Below are positions 6,424 through 10,536 of a stretch of DNA of 10,536 bases, in pieces. The notes below the pieces were generated by a model, which did no database searches, had not been told where the DNA came from, and saw only the letters and a program-made list of their open reading frames with translations. How positions within the stretch are numbered: position 1 is the stretch's first letter; the number at the start of each line of letters is the position of its first letter. This DNA is from an uncultured Porphyromonadaceae bacterium (GTDB lineage: Bacteria > Bacteroidota > Bacteroidia > Bacteroidales > Muribaculaceae). The DNA lies in contig CAJJOX010000068.1 in assembly GCA_905193485.1 (NCBI GenBank), positions 1 to 10,536 on the forward strand, read 5' to 3'. The translations under genes were made by a program, and so were the position numbers.

Positions 6424-7146
6424 TTATTCTTCGGCTTCCTTCATGTTGTGGAACACGTTTTGCACGTCTTCGTCCTCTTCGAGCTTGTCGAGGAGTTTTT
6501 CGATGGCGGCACGCTGTTCGTCGGTCACTTCCTTGAGATCGTTGGGGATACGTTCGAATTCCGAAGAGATTATCTCATATCCGTTGTCCTCGAGATATTT
6601 CTGGATCGTCGAGTTGTCTTCGAAAGCGCCATAGAGCACGATCTCATCTTCGTCGGGCTCAACTTCGTCAACGCCGCAGTCGATGAGCTCAAGCTCGAGT
6701 TCCTCGATGTCTTTGCCTTCGACGGGTTTGATCTTAAACACGCATTTGTGGTCGAAAAGGAATGACAGGGAGCCCTGTGTGCCGAGCGAGCCGTTGTGCT
6801 TGTTGAAATAGGAGCGCACGTTGGCCACTGTGCGGGTGTTGTTGTCGGTGGCAGCTTCGACGAAGATTGCTATGCCGTATGGACCGTAGCCTTCGTAGGA
6901 GATTTCCTTGTAGTCGCCGGCATCCTTGTCGGTGGCTTTCTTGATGGCGCGTTCAACGGTATCTTTGGGCATGTTGGCGGCCTTGGCGTTCTGCATCAGA
7001 GCGCGGAGGCGGGGGTTGGTGTCGGGATCGGGGCCGCCGGCTTTTGCGGCGATCGTGATTTCCTTACCGATGCGCGTGAATGTGCGCGACATGTTGCCCC
7101 AGCGTTTGAGCTTGCGGGCCTTGCGATATTCAAATGCTCTTCCCAT
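6424..7146 (-). CDS. yebC: YebC/PmpR (TACO1) family protein
   Basis: A 240-residue cytoplasmic protein of the YebC family, full length for the family. Members were long annotated as DNA-binding transcription regulators. More recent work on bacterial YebC and mitochondrial TACO1 supports a ribosome-associated role that relieves stalling at difficult stretches such as polyproline. Visible family features: the Bacteroidetes-style start MGRAFEYRKARKLKRW in place of the usual MAGHSKW start; NPRLR (44-48); NAKAANMPKDTVERAI (53-68); YEGYGPYG (84-91); TDNNTRTVANVR (100-111); GSLGTQGSLSF (119-129); and an acidic C-terminus with DVQNVFHN (227-234). It starts 54 nt after the pheT stop behind an A-rich leader with no Shine-Dalgarno site. 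No promoter of its own was seen in that gap, so co-transcription with pheT is likely. Confidence 0.95.
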   Translation of the reverse strand: MGRAFEYRKARKLKRWGNMSRTFTRIGKEITIAAKAGGPDPDTNPRLRALMQNAKAANMPKDTVERAIKKATDKDAGDYKEISYEGYGPYGIAIFVEAATDNNTRTVANVRSYFNKHNGSLGTQGSLSFLFDHKCVFKIKPVEGKDIEELELELIDCGVDEVEPDEDEIVLYGAFEDNSTIQKYLEDNGYEIISSEFERIPNDLKEVTDEQRAAIEKLLDKLEEDEDVQNVFHNMKEAEE

Positions 7147-7200
7147 GAGTGGTGTGGTTTATTTTATTGTTGTTTGATTTTTTTGTTTTGTGTGGGGGTG

Positions 7201-9666
7201 TCAGCGCAGCGATGCGTCTGTCTTTTTTTCGAGGTTGGTGATGATCTTGCGCATTACGGCGTCGATCTGTTTGTCGTTGAGCGTGCGTTCGGGATCCTGA
7301 AGCGTGATGGCGATGGCATAGGATTTTTTGCCGGCGGGAAGTTTGTCGCCTTCATATACGTCAAACAGGGTGACTTCACGGAGCAGTTTGCGTTCGCTCT
7401 CGCGCACGGTGTCTTCGATCTGCTGCATTGTGACGGAGTTGTCGACAAGCAATGCGAGGTCGCGTTTCACGGCCTGTGTCTTGGGCAGATCGGTATAGCT
7501 GACTGAATGGCGGGCCGATAGCTGTACGAGTGCCGCCCAGTCAAATTCGGCGAAGAATACCTCCTGCTTGATGTCGAATCGCTTGAGGATCTCTTTTGAT
7601 ATGATGCCGAGCCGGCCGAGGAGTTTGCCGTTTCGCGTGGCCACTTCGAGCGCTGCGCTGAAGGTGGGATCGGAGCAGGCTGCCGTTTTGGTTTCTGTCG
7701 GCCGGATGCCGAGTCGGGTGAATATGTTGGCCACGGTGGCGCGGAGATCGTAGATGGTCGATTTTTCTTCGGGGCGCAGCCATCCGGCGGGACGAATGGC
7801 GCCTGTGATCCAGATGCCGAGGTGTGATGACTCGCTGTAGGGCGCCAGCGGGTGTTCGGCGGTCGACTCTGCCTGCGGATTACAGAAGTAGACATTGCCG
7901 AACTCATACATCATCAGGTCGGCCGCACGCCGGTTGATGTTGTAGGCGAGCGATTCGAGTCCACCGAAAAGGAGGGTCTGGCGCATGACGCTCAGATCGG
8001 CGCTGAGCGGGTTGAGCAGGCGCACGCAATGGTCAAGGGGATAGACCGTGTTTTCGGCATAATAGCGTTCGGCCGTGAGCGAGTTGTTGAGGATTTCGTT
8101 GAACCCGCAGGCTGTGAGCTGTTCGCTGACAAGGTTGCGCAGGGTGTTGTCGGTGTCGGCTCCCGATTTGAACGAGAGCGACGAATGGACCGTCGTGTCT
8201 ATTTCGACGTTGTTATAGCCGTAGATACGGAGCACGTCCTCAACCACATCGCACGGGCGCTGCACGTCGACGCGGTATGTGGGCACGCGAAGTGATGCCT
8301 GCTTGTCGTCGGCGCTCACTATTTCGATTTCGAGCGAGCGGAGGATGTCGTTGATGGTTTCTGTGGGGATTTCCTTGCCTATGAGGCCGCGTGCGTAGTC
8401 GTAGGAGAGAGTGACATCGAACGGAGCCACCGGCTCGGGATAGATGTCGACCGGTTCGCCGCAGATCTCGCCTCCCGCGAGCTCTTTCACCATCAGAGCT
8501 GCGAGGCGCAGGGCATACATAGTGATGTTGGGGTCGGTGCCACGTTCGTAGCGGAACGAGGCATCGGTCTGCAGTCCGTGGCGACGGGCGGTCTTGCGCA
8601 CGCAGGTGGGGTTGAAGTAGGCCGATTCGATGAAGATGTCGGTGGTGGCTTCGGTCACACCCGAGTCGAGTCCGCCGAACACTCCGGCGATGCACATCGG
8701 TTTCGTGGCCGAGCAAATCATCAGATCGGCGGCGGAAAGTTTGTGCTCGACGCCGTCGAGCGTCACGAATGGCGTGCCTTCCGGACAGTTGCGCACCACT
8801 ACTTTCCCGCCGTCGATTTTAGCGAGATCGAAGCAGTGAAGCGGTTGTCCGATGGCGTGGAGGATATAGTTGGTGACATCGACCACCGAGTTGATCGGGC
8901 GGACTCCGATGGCGTTGAGGCGGTCACGAAGCCATTTGGGGCTTTCGGCCACTTTGATGCCGCGTATGGTGATGCCGGAATATCTGGGGCAGGCCTGATA
9001 GTTGTCGACTTCGACGGCGACAGCTCCGTCGGGGCGGTCGGAATGGAAGGCGTCGACAGAAGGACGGATGAGAGGCAGGGCTTCGGCATGCTGTGCCGAC
9101 CATGCGGCGAGATCGCGGGCCACGCCGAAGTGCGATGCCGCGTCGATGCGGTTTGGCGTGAGGTCAACCTCAAGGACATAGTCGGATGTGAGGCCGAAAT
9201 ACTCGGCTGCCGGAGTGCCCGGCTTGACTTCGCCGTCTATGACGATGATGCCGTCGTGGCTTTGACCGACGCCTATCTCGTCTTCGGCGCATATCATGCC
9301 GAATGACTCTACGCCGCGGATCTTGGATTTCTTGATCTTGAATTCCTTGTCGCCGTCGTAGAGAGTTGTGCCTACGGTTGCCACAACGACAGTCTGACCG
9401 GCGGCCACATTGGGCGCGCCGCAGACGATCTGTGTGGCCTCTCCGTCGCCGAGGTCGACGGTGGTGATGTGCAGATGGTCGCTGTCGGGATGCTCGGTGC
9501 ATGTGAGCACTTTGCCTATGACGATGCCGCGAAGGCCGCCGCGAATGGATTCCACTTCTTCCACCGAGCCTGTTTCGAGGCCGATGGATGTGAGTGCTGC
9601 GGCCAGCCCGTCGGGTGTGAGCGGCGTTTTGATATAGTCTTTAAGCCAGTTGTATGATATGTTCAT
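7201..9666 (-). CDS. pheT: Phenylalanine--tRNA ligase beta subunit
   Basis: Beta subunit of the cytoplasmic (alpha-beta)2 synthetase that charges tRNA-Phe with phenylalanine. It carries the tRNA-binding and editing parts, while the catalytic alpha subunit (pheS) is not in this window. The length of 821 residues is normal for Bacteroidetes. Domains in order: N-terminal MNISYNWLKDY; EMAP/OB-fold tRNA-binding domain about 42-155 (HPDSDHLHI 59-67, CGAPNV 82-87); DLTPNR 168-173; B3/B4 editing domain about 220-390 (ESAYFNP 347-353, RRHGLQTDASFRYERG 361-376); B5 about 412-490; a catalytic-like core about 495-715 (NPLSADLSVMR 552-562); FDX-ACB anticodon-binding domain about 727-820. The ATG at 9666 begins the conserved N-terminus. 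A -7 box lies just upstream, so the transcript leader is very short. PheS encoded elsewhere is common in Bacteroidetes. Confidence 0.97.
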   Translation of the reverse strand: MNISYNWLKDYIKTPLTPDGLAAALTSIGLETGSVEEVESIRGGLRGIVIGKVLTCTEHPDSDHLHITTVDLGDGEATQIVCGAPNVAAGQTVVVATVGTTLYDGDKEFKIKKSKIRGVESFGMICAEDEIGVGQSHDGIIVIDGEVKPGTPAAEYFGLTSDYVLEVDLTPNRIDAASHFGVARDLAAWSAQHAEALPLIRPSVDAFHSDRPDGAVAVEVDNYQACPRYSGITIRGIKVAESPKWLRDRLNAIGVRPINSVVDVTNYILHAIGQPLHCFDLAKIDGGKVVVRNCPEGTPFVTLDGVEHKLSAADLMICSATKPMCIAGVFGGLDSGVTEATTDIFIESAYFNPTCVRKTARRHGLQTDASFRYERGTDPNITMYALRLAALMVKELAGGEICGEPVDIYPEPVAPFDVTLSYDYARGLIGKEIPTETINDILRSLEIEIVSADDKQASLRVPTYRVDVQRPCDVVEDVLRIYGYNNVEIDTTVHSSLSFKSGADTDNTLRNLVSEQLTACGFNEILNNSLTAERYYAENTVYPLDHCVRLLNPLSADLSVMRQTLLFGGLESLAYNINRRAADLMMYEFGNVYFCNPQAESTAEHPLAPYSESSHLGIWITGAIRPAGWLRPEEKSTIYDLRATVANIFTRLGIRPTETKTAACSDPTFSAALEVATRNGKLLGRLGIISKEILKRFDIKQEVFFAEFDWAALVQLSARHSVSYTDLPKTQAVKRDLALLVDNSVTMQQIEDTVRESERKLLREVTLFDVYEGDKLPAGKKSYAIAITLQDPERTLNDKQIDAVMRKIITNLEKKTDASLR

Positions 9667-9683
9667 TGCGGGTTATTTTTCTG

Positions 9684-9714
9684 CAAAATTACTAAATTCA
9701 ATTCATATAGCATA
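9684..9714 (-). promoter_or_regulatory. Probable promoter for pheT-yebC
   Basis: TAATTTTG (9691-9684) on the minus strand is an exact TAnnTTTG match, identical to the sialidase -7 box. The -33 position 19 bp upstream reads TATG (9714-9711), a weak match to TTTG. The start site would fall about 10-15 nt before the pheT ATG. No terminator is visible after the upstream secreted-protein gene, so some read-through is possible. Confidence 0.5.
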
Positions 9715-9736
9715 ATGGGATGAACGTCGCGGGCGA

Positions 9737-10536
9737 TTATTTTATGAGGACGCGTCGGGAGAAATCGTTGGAAACCACGATGTAGAGGCCTTTGGGTAGG
9801 TCGAATGTGTGATCTCCGGGCGCGAGTCGCCTGTCGGCTGTCCATGTGATGCCGTCAATGCCGTAGATGCTTACGGGAGCCGCGTTTTCGCGGCATTCCA
9901 CGATCAGTTTCCCATCGCGGCAATAGGCGTCCCAGGAGTGGTATTCAAGATCGTTGATGCTTTGGAATTCGCTATAGTCGCCGATGGATATGTTGTCGAT
10001 GTGCCAGCGGCCTCCCGATGACTGAAGGAAGCGGATCCGGCCTTTGCCCGTGACATTTATCGCGACGGAATATGGTTTGTTTGTGTCTGTTTCCAGTGTC
10101 ACTTGTCCGGCCGGCTGCCATGACGCTCCCTGATCAAGGGAGTATTCCACATTTATGACGGCGTTGGCGTCGGTGCCCCATTTTGCGGCGTCAAACGTTA
10201 CGGTTCCAAGTCCTTTCTGTTTGTCCTCGTCCATCGTCAGTGAGCTGTTGGCGTTTTTGCCCATTCGCATGACTGTGGTGCCGTTGAAAGCCTTGTCGCG
10301 TGCGTCTGTGCCGAAGCCGCCGTTTGCTACGGCCCACCGGCAGGCAGAGCCCTGGAAGGTCGTGTTGGAGTAGCATTTCACACTGTTTGTAGGATCGGAA
10401 ACTTTTTCCCAGTCTTCAAGGAACGACACTTCCTGAGCGGTGGCGACGGTGGCTGTGGCGGAGAAGTCGTCGGCAACGTAATCTCCGGCTGTGGCGGTGA
10501 TGTCGGTTTCAGAGTTTCCTTCAGCGGCGCTGTTGA
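9737..10536 (-). CDS. Secreted protein with jelly-roll-like domain and C-terminal sorting tail, 5' end missing
   Basis: The frame is open from the window edge (10536) to the TAA at 9739-9737, giving 265 visible codons with no start seen. The visible part begins with an Ala/Thr-rich stretch (10534-10430). A beta-rich domain follows (about 10429-9962) with EDWEKV, CRWAVANGGFG, RMGKNANS, VEYSLDQGASW and RWHIDNISIGDY. This resembles the jelly-roll or galactose-binding-like domains found at the ends of many Bacteroidales secreted enzymes and adhesins. The last 70 or so residues have DGKLIVE, VSIYGIDG, LPKGLYIV and RVLIK, a typical type IX-like C-terminal sorting domain. The catalytic or binding function lies upstream of the window and cannot be named. 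A GTG at 10429-10427 could be read as a start but sits in the middle of the open frame and is not credible. Confidence 0.8.
   Translation of the reverse strand, partial: NSAAEGNSETDITATAGDYVADDFSATATVATAQEVSFLEDWEKVSDPTNSVKCYSNTTFQGSACRWAVANGGFGTDARDKAFNGTTVMRMGKNANSSLTMDEDKQKGLGTVTFDAAKWGTDANAVINVEYSLDQGASWQPAGQVTLETDTNKPYSVAINVTGKGRIRFLQSSGGRWHIDNISIGDYSEFQSINDLEYHSWDAYCRDGKLIVECRENAAPVSIYGIDGITWTADRRLAPGDHTFDLPKGLYIVVSNDFSRRVLIK

Noticed and set aside
6796..7506. 236-codon plus-strand frame across yebC and the pheT end
   Set aside because: It lies antisense to two well-supported conserved genes and spans their intergenic gap; composition is Val/Gly/Phe-rich as expected for an antisense shadow.

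Overview
This window looks like a chromosomal segment of a gut Bacteroidales bacterium, most likely in or near the Muribaculaceae. The clues are Bacteroidetes-type promoters (TTTG, 19-20 bp, TAnnTTTG), A-rich translation starts without Shine-Dalgarno sites, MetK, YebC and PheT sequences of Bacteroidales type, and two secreted proteins that end in the type IX-like C-terminal tail common in this order. The family assignment is inference; no database was searched.

Layout: (1) 1-849, minus strand: 5' two thirds of metK (S-adenosylmethionine synthetase), cut by the window edge. (2) 850-1324: a 475-bp divergent intergenic region. Its metK side has a good promoter and a structured leader of about 240 nt ending in an intrinsic-terminator hairpin before the metK start, which looks like a transcription attenuator or riboswitch of a class I do not recognise. 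Its other side has a near-consensus promoter for the sialidase gene and three 19-bp-phased direct repeats in the 5' UTR. (3) 1325-6166, plus strand: a 1613-residue secreted GH33 sialidase with a duplicated LamG plus beta-repeat module on both sides of the catalytic domain, further beta modules and a C-terminal sorting tail. (4) 6167-6423: convergent intergenic region with a 44-bp perfect-palindrome terminator for the sialidase, an 18-bp tandem repeat and a second terminator for the opposing genes. (5) 6424-9666, minus strand: pheT followed by yebC, 54 nt apart, probably one translation-related transcription unit. (6) 9737-10536, minus strand: C-terminal part of another secreted protein with a jelly-roll-like domain and a sorting tail.

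Functionally, housekeeping genes (methyl-donor synthesis, tRNA charging, translation factor) surround a large extracellular enzyme that would release sialic acid from host mucin or other sialylated glycans. No SusC/SusD pair, sialic-acid catabolic genes, tRNA, rRNA, CRISPR or mobile element is visible. The strongest candidate for something undescribed is the metK leader.
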